Shown: piece after piece, positions 35,600 through 45,000 of the stretch
Layout: each line of letters opens with the position of its first letter
Position numbering within the stretch: position 1 is the stretch's first letter
Assembly (NCBI GenBank): GCA_000488855.1
Contig: KI535278.1
Span: forward strand, 1-64,000
Direction: 5' to 3'
From: Eubacterium brachy ATCC 33089
Lineage (GTDB): Bacteria > Bacillota > Clostridia > Peptostreptococcales > Anaerovoracaceae
DNA: 64,000 nt
Notes under the pieces: generated by a model
Told to the model about the DNA's origin: nothing
Databases searched by the model: none
The model's input: the letters and a program-made list of their open reading frames with translations, nothing else
Translations under genes and position numbers: made by a program

Positions 35600-36250
35600 T
35601 TATCTCAGTTCATCTTCAACATCTTCCTCCATAAGTGCCATTATGCCCTTCTCATATATTTTGCCAATCATTTCCATACACTGTATAATAGTTTCTCTTT
35701 TCTTATTTGAAAGGATGAGTCTAAAAAGCGTTCTGATATATCCATCCATGAGGACTTCCATAGTCTGTCCTTCAATAGAGTTTACAGTTTTACCTTCCAC
35801 ATTCTCTGCGGCTATTCTAATGCTCTCTGCATTTCGCATTGCTATGTTATCAAGAAACCCTTCATATTTCGTTCCTTTCGCACAATCGACAATCAATTTT
35901 ACAGCATTGCGATCTGAAATGAGAATATCCACGATGTTCGGAATGTTTGGATAGTAAATATCACCCATTCCATTCAATTGTTTCTCTTTTGGAAGAGTCT
36001 CCATTTTATTTCTGATCTTATCAAGGATATCTGTCAGCTGCTCCACCATAGGATCGGTAAGAGCATAAAAGAGTTCTTCTTTTGAACTGAAATATCCATA
36101 CAATGCTCCATGTGTAAACCCTGCCTCTGATGCAATCTTCCGAAGCGGTGCCGCCTGATAGCCATATTCAAGAAAAAATTTCTCTGCACTTTCAAGCAAC
36201 AATTGTTTCGTCAGAATTTCTTCGCGCTTTGTAATTTTATTTGTTCCCAA
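35600..36250 (-). CDS. TetR-family regulator with TTG start
   Basis: 216 residues. HTH around 20-55 includes G-F-T-H-G-A-L-Y-G-Y-F-S-S-K-E-E. The start is TTG at 36250, with CGGAG six bases upstream; no in-frame ATG fits better. The ligand region resembles TetR proteins with an acidic C-terminal tail (E-E-D-V-E-D-E-L-R). A tandem 13-base repeat lies just upstream and may be the operator. It probably controls the ATC-hydrolase-like gene downstream. Confidence 0.88.
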   Translation of the reverse strand: MGTNKITKREEILTKQLLLESAEKFFLEYGYQAAPLRKIASEAGFTHGALYGYFSSKEELFYALTDPMVEQLTDILDKIRNKMETLPKEKQLNGMGDIYYPNIPNIVDILISDRNAVKLIVDCAKGTKYEGFLDNIAMRNAESIRIAAENVEGKTVNSIEGQTMEVLMDGYIRTLFRLILSNKKRETIIQCMEMIGKIYEKGIMALMEEDVEDELR

Positions 36251-36262
36251 TTTGCACTCCGT

Positions 36263-36288
36263 ATATTACTTAGTTATATTACTTAGTT
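36263..36288. repeat. Tandem 13-base direct repeat before the TetR gene
   Basis: ATATTACTTAGTT occurs twice without a gap (36263-36275 and 36276-36288), 13 bases upstream of the TTG start; a likely regulatory site, or two half sites of an operator. Confidence 0.6.
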
Positions 36289-36515
36289 ATATATTATATT
36301 CTTCTTTTCGTTTTGTCAAGTGAAATTCAAAATTTCCGTGTTGTAATGTATAAGGTTAAAGTCTTGAAATACTATTTTATTCCCCCTTGTCAATGCATCA
36401 ACACCACCTCCTGACACAAATAAATCCTATATGTAAAAGAGCCGATGTAGTCCTACGACCACACCGACTGCATATCCAACCTTTAAAAATACGTCAATGT
36501 CATTTAAAATATGAA

Positions 36516-37274
36516 TCATATATATTTTTCGTATCGGCATTGTTCCATCACCTGATCTCCCAGTAGTGTTATCGCTTTCTGAGGACACAAACTTATACAT
36601 CGGTAACACATTGTACATCGATTTCCTGAAACTGCCTTCTCATCCTTCATTTGTATATTTTCCATTGGACATTCTTTACTGCATAAACCACAACCAATAC
36701 ATGCATCACTTATTTTTAGCTTATTCGTATATCCCCTCGTCTTATGGTAAAACCATAATCTTTGCCCAAATAATCCCTTGATATGAGCTATGAAAGATAA
36801 TCCTTCCTGTGGGTATTTTCCCCGCCTGATTTGTTCTGCCACTTGTTCAATACGCATATCCGCATTTTTAACAATTTGTCTGTTTTCTTCAATATCTTTC
36901 TTAAGCAACTTATTATCACAAACAGAATCTGGCATTTTTATTTGCAGACCTCCAAGGATTTTTGCACCATACTTTTTTAGAATTCTTGCTGCACATCCCG
37001 CTCCATCACCGCTGAAAAGTCCCATTGTATTGATACAGAACACTTTTTTGCCTTTCCACAATGAATCATTTTTCTTAATAAAATCGCGCACCATGAAAGG
37101 GGCATTAGAAAATTGTGTTGGATAACCTAAAATAATCGTTTCCCGCTTTTCTAATATGCGTACAATTTGTGGATATTCCAAGGGAACACATTTTGCAGTA
37201 TCATCTATTAAGTACACCAACTTCTCAACACAGTGCTTCGTATTTCCAGTTCCACTTAAATAAATTCCTATCAC
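36516..37274 (-). CDS. EFR1-family flavodoxin-ferredoxin
   Basis: 252 residues. N-terminal flavodoxin-like domain with S-G-T-G-N-T-K-H (FMN phosphate site) and C-terminal two-cluster ferredoxin: C-I-G-C-G-L-C-S-K-E-C-P near 193-204 and C-T-M-C-Y-R-C-I-S-L-C-P near 222-233. EFR1 proteins are cytosolic electron carriers of strict anaerobes. It is last in the ABC-ECF operon, 42 bases after the double ATPase, suggesting that the cargo is reduced once inside. Confidence 0.9.
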   Translation of the reverse strand: MIGIYLSGTGNTKHCVEKLVYLIDDTAKCVPLEYPQIVRILEKRETIILGYPTQFSNAPFMVRDFIKKNDSLWKGKKVFCINTMGLFSGDGAGCAARILKKYGAKILGGLQIKMPDSVCDNKLLKKDIEENRQIVKNADMRIEQVAEQIRRGKYPQEGLSFIAHIKGLFGQRLWFYHKTRGYTNKLKISDACIGCGLCSKECPMENIQMKDEKAVSGNRCTMCYRCISLCPQKAITLLGDQVMEQCRYEKYI

Positions 37275-37315
37275 CTATGAGTTTTCTCCTATAAATTCAA
37301 AAATATCCCTTCATT

Positions 37316-38728
37316 CTACATACTCATACTCCTCGTACAGCATTCGCGAATCAACTCGCTATCATGAGTCACAATAAGAATTGTTGTGCCCATTGTGCAA
37401 ATTTTCCTCATCAATTTTGCCGTTTCTTTCATATGTGCATGATCAAGTCCGCTGGTAGGTTCGTCAAAAAGAAGAATTTCCCGTCCTGACGCAAGGGCAC
37501 ATGCAATCGCAAGCCGCTGTTTCTGCCCTCCTGAAAGACTCTGCGGGTGTCGATCGACGAAGCTATCTAGATCTAGACTTCTTAAAATTTCCATCGCCTT
37601 TTCCTTTTCATCTCCATCTCCCTTTTTCAGACTGATTAGGACTTCATCCAGCACACTTTCAGTAAAAAGCTGATTTCCTGTGTCCTGCATAACCATAAAA
37701 CAAAGCTTTTTTCTTGCTCTCCTGTCGTAGGTCTCTCCCTTATATTCCAAAACTCCTTTGCAATGCTTCTCCAGTCCGCACAGGCAATTGAGAAAACTGG
37801 TTTTTCCCGCACCATTGGTCCCTACGATTGCCGTAATATGCCCGGCAGCAATTTGCAATATTGGAATATTCACAATATTTTTCTTTTCACCACGATGAGC
37901 AAAGTAAAAATCTCGCAAAGTGATTGGGCTGTCTCCATCTTGAAAAGGTTCCATCTGAATGTCTGCAGGAGATTTCATCACAATTGTACGGAGTCCCATC
38001 TTCTGCATTTCATTTTGTGTGAGCATCTCTTTCTCGGTTTTCGTAAACTCTCTGGTAATCTCTCCGTTTCTTAGAATTACCATACGATCAATAATGTCCC
38101 ACAGATATGCAAGCCTATGCTCTGCAATAATAATCGTTTTCCCTTCTGCCTTCCAGCGCAAAATAAGTTCCCTGAGCATCAATGTTGCATCATAGTCCAG
38201 ATTTGCTGACGGCTCATCAAGCAATATAATTTTAGGATCAGCTATATCCACGGAAGCACATGCGATTTTTTGTTTTTCGCCATCAGATAATCGAAAAATA
38301 TTACGATCCATCAGGGCCTCCATATGAAAACGTGCAACTGTGCTGTCTATTCTAGCGTATATTTCATGTTTTGACAAACCGCGATTTTCACACCCGAATG
38401 CAAGTTCTCCTGTAGTATCAACATTATAGAATTGTGTTCTGGGGTTCTGAAAAACAGTTCCTGTTATAAGTGCGGTATCGTATAGCTCATATTCATTGAT
38501 ACTTTCACCATCAATAAATATCTCACCTATGACTTCTCCCTGATAAAACTGTGGAATTAACCCATTTATCAGTCTCAACATCGTTGTTTTTCCGCACCCT
38601 GACGCTCCTGTCAAGAGAATTAATTCTCCTGTTTTTGCTGTCAGGTTAATATTTCTCAAACATTCTGCATATTTGCTAATGGTATTTTCAGAACCATAGC
38701 GAAAACTGATATTTTTTAGTTTTATCAT
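37316..38728 (-). CDS. ECF transporter double ATPase (EcfA-A')
   Basis: 470 residues, two ABC ATPase domains in one chain. Domain 1: G-A-S-G-C-G-K-T-T, L-S-D-G-E-K-Q-K-I, L-L-D-E-P. Domain 2: G-T-N-G-A-G-K-T-S, L-S-G-G-Q-K-Q-R-L, L-F-D-E-P. The start is the ATG at 38728, which overlaps the stop of EcfT as ATGA. It powers the ECF importer with EcfT and the S-component of this operon. Confidence 0.93.
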   Translation of the reverse strand: MIKLKNISFRYGSENTISKYAECLRNINLTAKTGELILLTGASGCGKTTMLRLINGLIPQFYQGEVIGEIFIDGESINEYELYDTALITGTVFQNPRTQFYNVDTTGELAFGCENRGLSKHEIYARIDSTVARFHMEALMDRNIFRLSDGEKQKIACASVDIADPKIILLDEPSANLDYDATLMLRELILRWKAEGKTIIIAEHRLAYLWDIIDRMVILRNGEITREFTKTEKEMLTQNEMQKMGLRTIVMKSPADIQMEPFQDGDSPITLRDFYFAHRGEKKNIVNIPILQIAAGHITAIVGTNGAGKTSFLNCLCGLEKHCKGVLEYKGETYDRRARKKLCFMVMQDTGNQLFTESVLDEVLISLKKGDGDEKEKAMEILRSLDLDSFVDRHPQSLSGGQKQRLAIACALASGREILLFDEPTSGLDHAHMKETAKLMRKICTMGTTILIVTHDSELIRECCTRSMSM

Positions 38729-39459
38729 AATGTTACCCCGCAAAATTTCAGAATCCAAATTAAAACAACAGAAACACATAAGGTCAGTAATATCCAATCC
38801 TGTATTTGAAATCCAATATGACAAATATTAGTACGCTTTACCGGAGCACCTAACCCACGGATTAATGCCGCAGCTGACAGTTCTTCTCCAATACGAACGC
38901 TTGAAGTTATCATGGGAACCATTTGATATTCCAAAATTTCTCCAGATCTTATTCCCCTTAATCGTATTCCTCGCATACCCATTGCACGTCTGATCGATTT
39001 CCATTCTGCCCCAATAGTCGGAAACATCCTAAACATCACCGACATTGGAATGGTGATTGCTTGAGGCATGTGAATTTTCTCCATAGCGGCAATAAATTCA
39101 CTGACAGAAGTCGTTCCAACTAAGTATTCGCCCATAACTACCGTAACCACAAAACGAGTTAGGATTCCTCCACACATTAAAGCGATGAAATTCATGATTT
39201 TTGGTAAATATGGCATAACTATAAGTAATCCATATCCTATTAGCAACATCATAATTCCCCTTCCAAACCTCTGCCACTGTCTCTCTACAAGAAGCAAGAA
39301 AAACGGAATAGTTGATAAAAATATTTTAACCGACTTCATTTGATGTCCACCAAGACCTCCCATGACAAAAATAGCTAAAATGCAGATTATAGCGAGCTTT
39401 GTTCTCGGATCGAGAAAACTACGCCTTTTTTCTTGAGATAGTTCAGATGAATAAGCCAT
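38725..39459 (-). CDS. ECF transporter EcfT (transmembrane) subunit
   Basis: About 244 residues and five or six membrane helices, with the family coupling motifs M-G-M-R-G-I-R and (later) A-L-I-R-G-L-G-A. The ATG at 39459 overlaps the TGA of the S-component as TGATG. It joins S-component and ATPase in the ECF complex. Confidence 0.9.
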   Translation of the reverse strand: MAYSSELSQEKRRSFLDPRTKLAIICILAIFVMGGLGGHQMKSVKIFLSTIPFFLLLVERQWQRFGRGIMMLLIGYGLLIVMPYLPKIMNFIALMCGGILTRFVVTVVMGEYLVGTTSVSEFIAAMEKIHMPQAITIPMSVMFRMFPTIGAEWKSIRRAMGMRGIRLRGIRSGEILEYQMVPMITSSVRIGEELSAAALIRGLGAPVKRTNICHIGFQIQDWILLTLCVSVVLIWILKFCGVTL

Positions 39460-40043
39460 CAAGCAATACCAGCCTTCTGAAAATGCTTTTTCAAAAGCGT
39501 TTGTCCAAGGAAACCCCCAAGTATTCCGCAAACGAAGCAAGCTATCAACAATATAGGAGCTATCCAGATTGGCATGAGTTTTGAAACAGCATCAATGTAT
39601 GCCTGACCATAATCTGCTCTCTGTGCAAAATAGCCCTCGTAGTCTGTAAATAATGGCAGATAGTTCCCAAAAATCCACATGCTGAACAAGCCACATGATA
39701 GAATCGCTCTTTTGATACTTTTATATCCCCCCCTACTCAAGCTAATCTCTGCAAGTCCACCTGCGATAGCACAGGTAAGCAGAGGCCATGGCCCCATACC
39801 GGTAAGCAGCATCAGTATACCCATAATCATAGCCATGATAAAGATCATTCCGATTTTTTTTACCTTCGTTAAGAAAAGCATAAAAGGAATACCTCCTACA
39901 ATGGGGACCAGCACTGAAAGAAGAGGAAGAAAGATAGGAATCATTCCCAACATGGCAACTGCAAATAAAATAACAAAATAGATTGCGCCAAAGACGCCGA
40001 TATTAATCAGGTCACGACCTTTCAGTTTGTTTTCGTTTTTCAT
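39459..40043 (-). CDS. MptD/Trep_Strep-family ECF S-component
   Basis: 194 residues and six membrane helices of the putative S-component family named after Treponema and Streptococcus (MptD family). Features are G-P-W-P-L-L-T-C near 88-95 and D-Y-G-Q-A-Y near 144-149. It gives substrate specificity; the substrate of this family is not settled, tetrapyrrole or metal chelate being proposed in some species. AGGAGG stands before the ATG. Confidence 0.85.
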   Translation of the reverse strand: MKNENKLKGRDLINIGVFGAIYFVILFAVAMLGMIPIFLPLLSVLVPIVGGIPFMLFLTKVKKIGMIFIMAMIMGILMLLTGMGPWPLLTCAIAGGLAEISLSRGGYKSIKRAILSCGLFSMWIFGNYLPLFTDYEGYFAQRADYGQAYIDAVSKLMPIWIAPILLIACFVCGILGGFLGQTLLKKHFQKAGIA

Positions 40044-40061
40044 TGAACATTCCTCCTAAAA

Positions 40062-41801
40062 TTATTTTTTTACTTTCCAGCTTGCAGCTTCACGCCGCTC
40101 ATCGATAAATTTACTGTAAAGACCACCCTGTTCCATTAATTCGGCATGCGTACCCTGCTGAACGATCCTGCCGTGATCTACTACAATAATCTGATCTGCC
40201 TTCTCTACAGTTTTTAACCTATGAGCAATCATAATAACCGTCTTTTCAGCAGTCAGTGCCTGAATAGCACGCATCAACTCATTTTCATTTTCCGGGTCTA
40301 CGTTAGCTGTAGCCTCATCCAAAAATATTACAGGTGCATCTTTCATCATGGCACGGGCAATAGAAATACGCTGTTTTTCACCACCTGACAGACTAGCACC
40401 ACCTTCACCGACTATAGTGTCATATCCATCGGGAAGTGCCGAAATAAATTCATGACAGCATGCCTTTTTTGCCGAAGCGATCACATCTTCCATTGGAGCA
40501 TCAGGTTGACCAAACCGGATATTGTTAGCGATGGTATCGTGAAATAAATAAACGGTTTGAAATACAAAACTAAAATTAGCCATCAATGAATCCATATCAT
40601 AATCTTTTACATTTCGACCACCGATCATAATACTTCCCCTATCGACATCCCAAAACCGTGCAAGCAAATTCACCAATGTGGTTTTTCCGCCTCCGGAAGG
40701 TCCAACAATCGCCGTTGTGGTTTTTTCAGGAATATTCAATGATACTCCATCAATGATCTTGCGTTTCTCGTATGAGAATGTTATATCCTGAGCATCAATA
40801 TCATGTTCTGTCGGTTTGATATTTTCTCCGGATATATCCATCTGTGGTGTATCTAAAATTTCTTGTGCCCGATCGACGCTGATATCCACAACACGAAGAA
40901 GTGCAGAGTATTGTCCTGCTGTTTCCAAACTGGCATAGATGATAAATGCAGAGATCACCATGACAACAGCAATCAATCCATCCATGCTTCCCATACAATA
41001 GAATGCACATGAAAAGGCTACCATTGCTACACCTGTGAGTTTTGCAATAAAACTCTGCAATGACATGCGCGGAATCAGTGCCACTTCCATGTCTGTATTT
41101 ATCTTGACGTTTTCTGAGATGGCATCATTCAACTCCTTGCTCTTTATCCCTGTCAAATGATAGGCTTTGACTTCGGTCATGCCATGTAGATATTCCAGCG
41201 TTTTTTCTACCAACGTTTCATCTGCGTAAATCTTTTTTCCTGCCAACTTTCCGGCAGCAATCTGTAGCCGACTGTTTGCCAGAAGAAAAAGTATAAAACC
41301 GCACAGCAGAACAATTGCTATCCTCCAGTCAAATAAAACCAACATTATTATGATAATCGATGTTGTAAGCAAGCCTTCGCATACGAGCATGACCACGCGT
41401 GTTGCTATATTTTCAAGGTTTTCCATTACATTAGTCGTAACGGATGTAATCTGTCCAAGACTATTTACGTTAAAATATCCCATCGGCAGATAACGCATGT
41501 GTTCTGCAATTTCTACACGTTTTTTAGCACATGTGTCGTATCCTCCTTCAGTTTGGAGCATAATCGCCTTCGATTTTATCAGTCCGGCACCCAAAATACT
41601 AATCAACATGATTCCTAAGGATATAAGAATATCCCCTGTTTCTACATTTCCCCTCATCAGCGCCCGAATCATTATTGCAATCGCAGGAATTTTTAATGCC
41701 TCAAAAACTGCCTGAAAAACACTAAGCCAAATTGAGTTGATGAATTTCCGTCGATTTTCCTCGCCACAAAATGAAAAAAATTTTCTAATGACTTTAAGCA
41801 T
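40062..41801 (-). CDS. ABC half-transporter (permease-ATPase), IrtB-like
   Basis: 579 residues: six membrane helices (about 20-300) and a C-terminal ATPase with G-P-S-G-G-G-K-T-T, L-S-G-G-E-K-Q-R-I and D-E-A-T-A-N-V-D. It overlaps the end of the upstream half-transporter gene by eight bases and is followed after 18 bases by the ECF S-component. The pair resembles siderophore-type IrtAB/YbtPQ transporters; a close paralogue pair lies at 55325-58832 beside Feo genes. It probably works as a heterodimer with 41794-43539. Confidence 0.88.
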   Translation of the reverse strand: MLKVIRKFFSFCGEENRRKFINSIWLSVFQAVFEALKIPAIAIMIRALMRGNVETGDILISLGIMLISILGAGLIKSKAIMLQTEGGYDTCAKKRVEIAEHMRYLPMGYFNVNSLGQITSVTTNVMENLENIATRVVMLVCEGLLTTSIIIIMLVLFDWRIAIVLLCGFILFLLANSRLQIAAGKLAGKKIYADETLVEKTLEYLHGMTEVKAYHLTGIKSKELNDAISENVKINTDMEVALIPRMSLQSFIAKLTGVAMVAFSCAFYCMGSMDGLIAVVMVISAFIIYASLETAGQYSALLRVVDISVDRAQEILDTPQMDISGENIKPTEHDIDAQDITFSYEKRKIIDGVSLNIPEKTTTAIVGPSGGGKTTLVNLLARFWDVDRGSIMIGGRNVKDYDMDSLMANFSFVFQTVYLFHDTIANNIRFGQPDAPMEDVIASAKKACCHEFISALPDGYDTIVGEGGASLSGGEKQRISIARAMMKDAPVIFLDEATANVDPENENELMRAIQALTAEKTVIMIAHRLKTVEKADQIIVVDHGRIVQQGTHAELMEQGGLYSKFIDERREAASWKVKK

Positions 41802-43539
41802 AATTCTTCACCTCCATATGTGCTTTCCACATCGCCTCATAGAGCCCTTGATGAGAGAGTAGCTCTTCATGTGTTCCACTGTCATTAACTACACCATCTT
41901 TGATTACATAAATGCAATCGGCTGAGGTGACTGTAGACAGTCTATGTGCAATCACAATACGCGTCTTGCCTTTTGCCAACTTAGATATTGATTTCTGAAT
42001 GAGAGCCTCATTCTCAGGATCCGTGTATGCAGTTGCCTCATCCAAAATAACGATGGGGGCAGCCTTCAACATTGCCCTCGCAATGGAAATGCGCTGTCGC
42101 TCACCACCGGACAAATGCCCTCCGGAAGACCCTACAAGGGTATCGTATCCATTCTCCAACTCCATAATGAATTCATGACAACCGCTTTTTCTCGCTACTT
42201 CCTCAATTTCATCATCAGTTGCATTCGCTCGCCCAATACGTATATTTTCCCGAACTGTCATGTTGAACAGATAATTGTCCTGAGAAACAAATGCGACTTT
42301 ATCTGAATATGCTTCCTGCGGAATTTTGCGAATATCTATATCTCCCAACAAAATTTTCCCACTTTCCACATCCCATAGGGAAGCAATTAAACGAGCAATC
42401 GTGCTTTTACCGCTCCCGGAAGGACCTACCAGTGCAATAAAGCTACCCTCCGGAATTTCCAGAGAAATACCATGAAGCACTTCCTTATCTTTATATGAGA
42501 AATGAATATCCTGTAACTTCAGGCTATTTTTCTCTGGTATTTCACCATCGATGGGACGCTCCATTTCTTGAGCGTACATAATGCTTTGCACTTCACTGAA
42601 AATGGTTCCCATTGTCCGAAAATCGTCCGAATAACTCATCAACGTTATGAGCGGTGATATGATGCCAACAGACAGAATAATAATCGTTACAAAATCCTGC
42701 GATGAAAGAGCGCTTTCTTTCACCAACAATCCGCCAATTGGAAGAACCGAAATCATCGTTGCAGGCATGATTACCATTGCAAATGTAAGCGGAAAAATAC
42801 TGGCGCGCAACCAGTCAATATAGCTGTGAGCGGCTTCATAGGCATCATGCACAAAACGATCGTAAGAGCTTTTAGTCTTTCCGAAAACTTTTATGACTTG
42901 AATTCCACCGATATACTCAACTGCAGTATCATTTAGTGCTTTCGTAGCTGTGATCGTGCGTTTATAGAATTTGTCACTACCAGTCATCATAATGACATAA
43001 CAAACTAGTCCCACCGGTACGGTCGCAAGTGATGCCAATCCCATACGCCAATCTATGATAAAGATATAAACCAGAATAATAATTGGAATCAATAGATTCG
43101 CAGTGAATTCAGGAACAATATGTGCCAATGTGGTTTCAATGCTGTCGATGCGTTCAATTAACGTATTCTTAAGTGCCCCGGAACTTTGTTCCAACACCGC
43201 ACCCAGGGGCATTCTCGTCAGCTTTTCCGTACAGCATTTTCTAATTTCACCGAGAACTGCAAACGTTGCTCTATGACTTGTAGCTGTACTCAGCGCGTGA
43301 AATAGTATACGACCAAACCAAAGAGCAGCAATAATCATACAACGTATGAAGTAATATGAAAATTCTTTATTGCCGTTCATCAGACCATTTACGATGTCGA
43401 CAATGACAAAATACGGTGCAAGGGAAAAAGCTACACCCACCACTGCAAAAACTACACTAACGACATACCGTCCTCTATGCTCTCCTGTCTGCTTCAATGC
43501 CCACATTATCGGAGAAGAGCTCCTCTGTTTTTTCTCCAT
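41794..43539 (-). CDS. ABC half-transporter (permease-ATPase), IrtA/YbtP-like
   Basis: About 581 residues from the ATG at 43539 (GAGGAGG, a strong site; upstream codons are open but weaker). Six helices, then ATPase with G-P-S-G-S-G-K-S-T, L-S-G-G-E-R-Q-R-I and D-E-A-T-A-Y-T-D. First gene of the operon. A TetR-like palindrome lies between 43579 and 43594. Function likely import or export of metal chelates; direction of transport cannot be decided from sequence alone. Confidence 0.88.
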   Translation of the reverse strand: MEKKQRSSSPIMWALKQTGEHRGRYVVSVVFAVVGVAFSLAPYFVIVDIVNGLMNGNKEFSYYFIRCMIIAALWFGRILFHALSTATSHRATFAVLGEIRKCCTEKLTRMPLGAVLEQSSGALKNTLIERIDSIETTLAHIVPEFTANLLIPIIILVYIFIIDWRMGLASLATVPVGLVCYVIMMTGSDKFYKRTITATKALNDTAVEYIGGIQVIKVFGKTKSSYDRFVHDAYEAAHSYIDWLRASIFPLTFAMVIMPATMISVLPIGGLLVKESALSSQDFVTIIILSVGIISPLITLMSYSDDFRTMGTIFSEVQSIMYAQEMERPIDGEIPEKNSLKLQDIHFSYKDKEVLHGISLEIPEGSFIALVGPSGSGKSTIARLIASLWDVESGKILLGDIDIRKIPQEAYSDKVAFVSQDNYLFNMTVRENIRIGRANATDDEIEEVARKSGCHEFIMELENGYDTLVGSSGGHLSGGERQRISIARAMLKAAPIVILDEATAYTDPENEALIQKSISKLAKGKTRIVIAHRLSTVTSADCIYVIKDGVVNDSGTHEELLSHQGLYEAMWKAHMEVKNYA

Positions 43540-43561
43540 AAATAATCCTCCTCGCTGTATT

Positions 43562-43594
43562 TTAGTTAACAGACCATTGTTAGTGTTAACTAAC
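43562..43594. promoter_or_regulatory. TetR-type operator of the ABC-ECF operon
   Basis: GTTAGTGTTAACTAAC at 43579-43594 is nearly symmetrical and shares its half-site with the palindrome GTGTTAGCTAACAC in front of the TetR gene at 44309. A further half copy TTAGTTAACA is at 43562-43571. Confidence 0.75.
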
Positions 43595-43607
43595 CCATAT
43601 CTAGACA

Positions 43608-43641
43608 CATCGCCTATCCTCAAAATCGAAGATAGGCGATG
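43608..43641. repeat. Perfect 11-base inverted repeat between TetR and operon
   Basis: CATCGCCTATC and GATAGGCGATG, 12-base loop. No T-run on either side, so not a normal terminator; it could be a transcript processing site or a pause hairpin between the TetR gene and the operon. Confidence 0.6.
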
Positions 43642-43677
43642 TAAAAACTTATATCGTTATTCAATTGTCTCATGTTA

Positions 43678-44286
43678 TTAAAATCCAAACAACTTCTTCC
43701 ACCCGGGTAGAAAAAAAGCCTCCACTGTCCTTATGTAACGTAAAGCTTCTTCCAGACTATAATTATGTACAGCCGGTTCAAATAAAGCTGTTGTATAAGC
43801 CGAAAGGAGAAGATGCAATTCTTTCGGGGTTATCTCCCAGACGGCATATCCTTGTTTTTTTAGCATTGGCATATATTTTAAGAGCTCATCTTGCTGTCGC
43901 TCTGTAAGATCATGGATAAAATTCTCGTATTTGCTACCCTGTGACTTTGCCAACAATAAATGGTACTCCTCCATATTGGGGTAAATTATCTCACGCATCA
44001 TATCTATTTCAGAGTCACGCCATTGAATGTGCTCTCCATTGCTTACTGCATCTACATAACGGGTAGTATGTGCATCTAACCAATGATTGATTCGCTCCAC
44101 TGCAGGAAAGACAATCTGATGAAATAGGTCCTCTTTGTCTACACAATGTCGATATATCCCCGCAGCAGTTATACCACAACGTTTGCTAATACCTCGCATA
44201 GAAGACTTTTCAAAGCCAAAGTCCATAAATTCATCTTTCGCTGCAGCCATAATTTTTATATGATTTGCAGTTTTGTCTCTCGGCAT
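43678..44286 (-). CDS. TetR-family regulator of the ABC-ECF operon
   Basis: About 202 residues from the ATG at 44286, just after AAGGAAGG. HTH includes S-K-R-C-G-I-T-A-A-G-I-Y-R-H-C-V-D-K near 35-52. The C-terminal part is the less conserved ligand domain. The palindrome GTGTTAGCTAACAC lies in front of the gene and its half-sites recur before the ABC operon, so it most likely controls both. Confidence 0.9.
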   Translation of the reverse strand: MPRDKTANHIKIMAAAKDEFMDFGFEKSSMRGISKRCGITAAGIYRHCVDKEDLFHQIVFPAVERINHWLDAHTTRYVDAVSNGEHIQWRDSEIDMMREIIYPNMEEYHLLLAKSQGSKYENFIHDLTERQQDELLKYMPMLKKQGYAVWEITPKELHLLLSAYTTALFEPAVHNYSLEEALRYIRTVEAFFLPGWKKLFGF

Positions 44287-44308
44287 ATATCCTTCCTTTT
44301 TGAATACA

Positions 44309-44322
44309 GTGTTAGCTAACAC
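44309..44322. promoter_or_regulatory. Perfect palindrome, TetR self-operator
   Basis: GTGTTAGCTAACAC, 23 bases before the ATG of the TetR gene; related to the site before the ABC-ECF operon. Confidence 0.75.
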
Positions 44323-44455
44323 CTATAAATATAACTCTTTTCTCACATTTTGTCAAGCGTCTCGTAAAAGTTCCAAAAGGTTTTATCACTACATATCTAT
44401 TTTTCCCACAGTTAAATATATTGTAAAATGGCATACAATCGATAAACCGAAATTA

Positions 44456-44881
44456 TTAAGCCGGGTCAATGCCTACAAATACTGTTTTAAGTCCGCTCTT
44501 TGTATATAAAAATTCCAGTTGTAGTGTTAAGTCCACTAACTCCGAGTCAGAAGTCATCTGGTAGTCAACAGCAAAACCACTATGATTATCATATTCATAT
44601 ATAGATAATTGAGAATACTCATATTGTGGACGGAAATTACATGCTGCTCCATACTCATCAATGCTCCCAAAGCCGTTGTATTCTAATGATTTTTCGACAC
44701 ATTCAAACAGATCACTCAAATCATCAACTTCCGACTTGTCAACACAATCCATAATTTCTTCATATTTTTTTAAGTGAATTGCTTTTAAAATTTTTGTAAT
44801 GACTTCAATAATCTTTTCTTCTTCATTGATTTCATCTTTCTTTTTAAAGTTGTTTAACAACAGTCCTTTTGAATCACTCAT
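44456..44881 (-). CDS. Small acidic protein, unknown
   Basis: About 141 residues from the ATG at 44881 (AAGG site; a start nine codons earlier is open). Helical first half, beta-rich second half with N-F-R-P-Q-Y-E-Y and the ending F-V-G-I-D-P-A. Similar orphan proteins occur among immunity-like genes, but no family is certain. Confidence 0.6.
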   Translation of the reverse strand: MSDSKGLLLNNFKKKDEINEEEKIIEVITKILKAIHLKKYEEIMDCVDKSEVDDLSDLFECVEKSLEYNGFGSIDEYGAACNFRPQYEYSQLSIYEYDNHSGFAVDYQMTSDSELVDLTLQLEFLYTKSGLKTVFVGIDPA

Positions 44882-45000
44882 ATATACCTTGTTCCTGCCC
44901 TCCCACATTTATGCCACGCAATAAAAGTCTATATCTCAACTAATCAGTACCCTTCAACATCTCTACGAACTGCAAATCATAATCTCAAGCCAAAAGTTAG

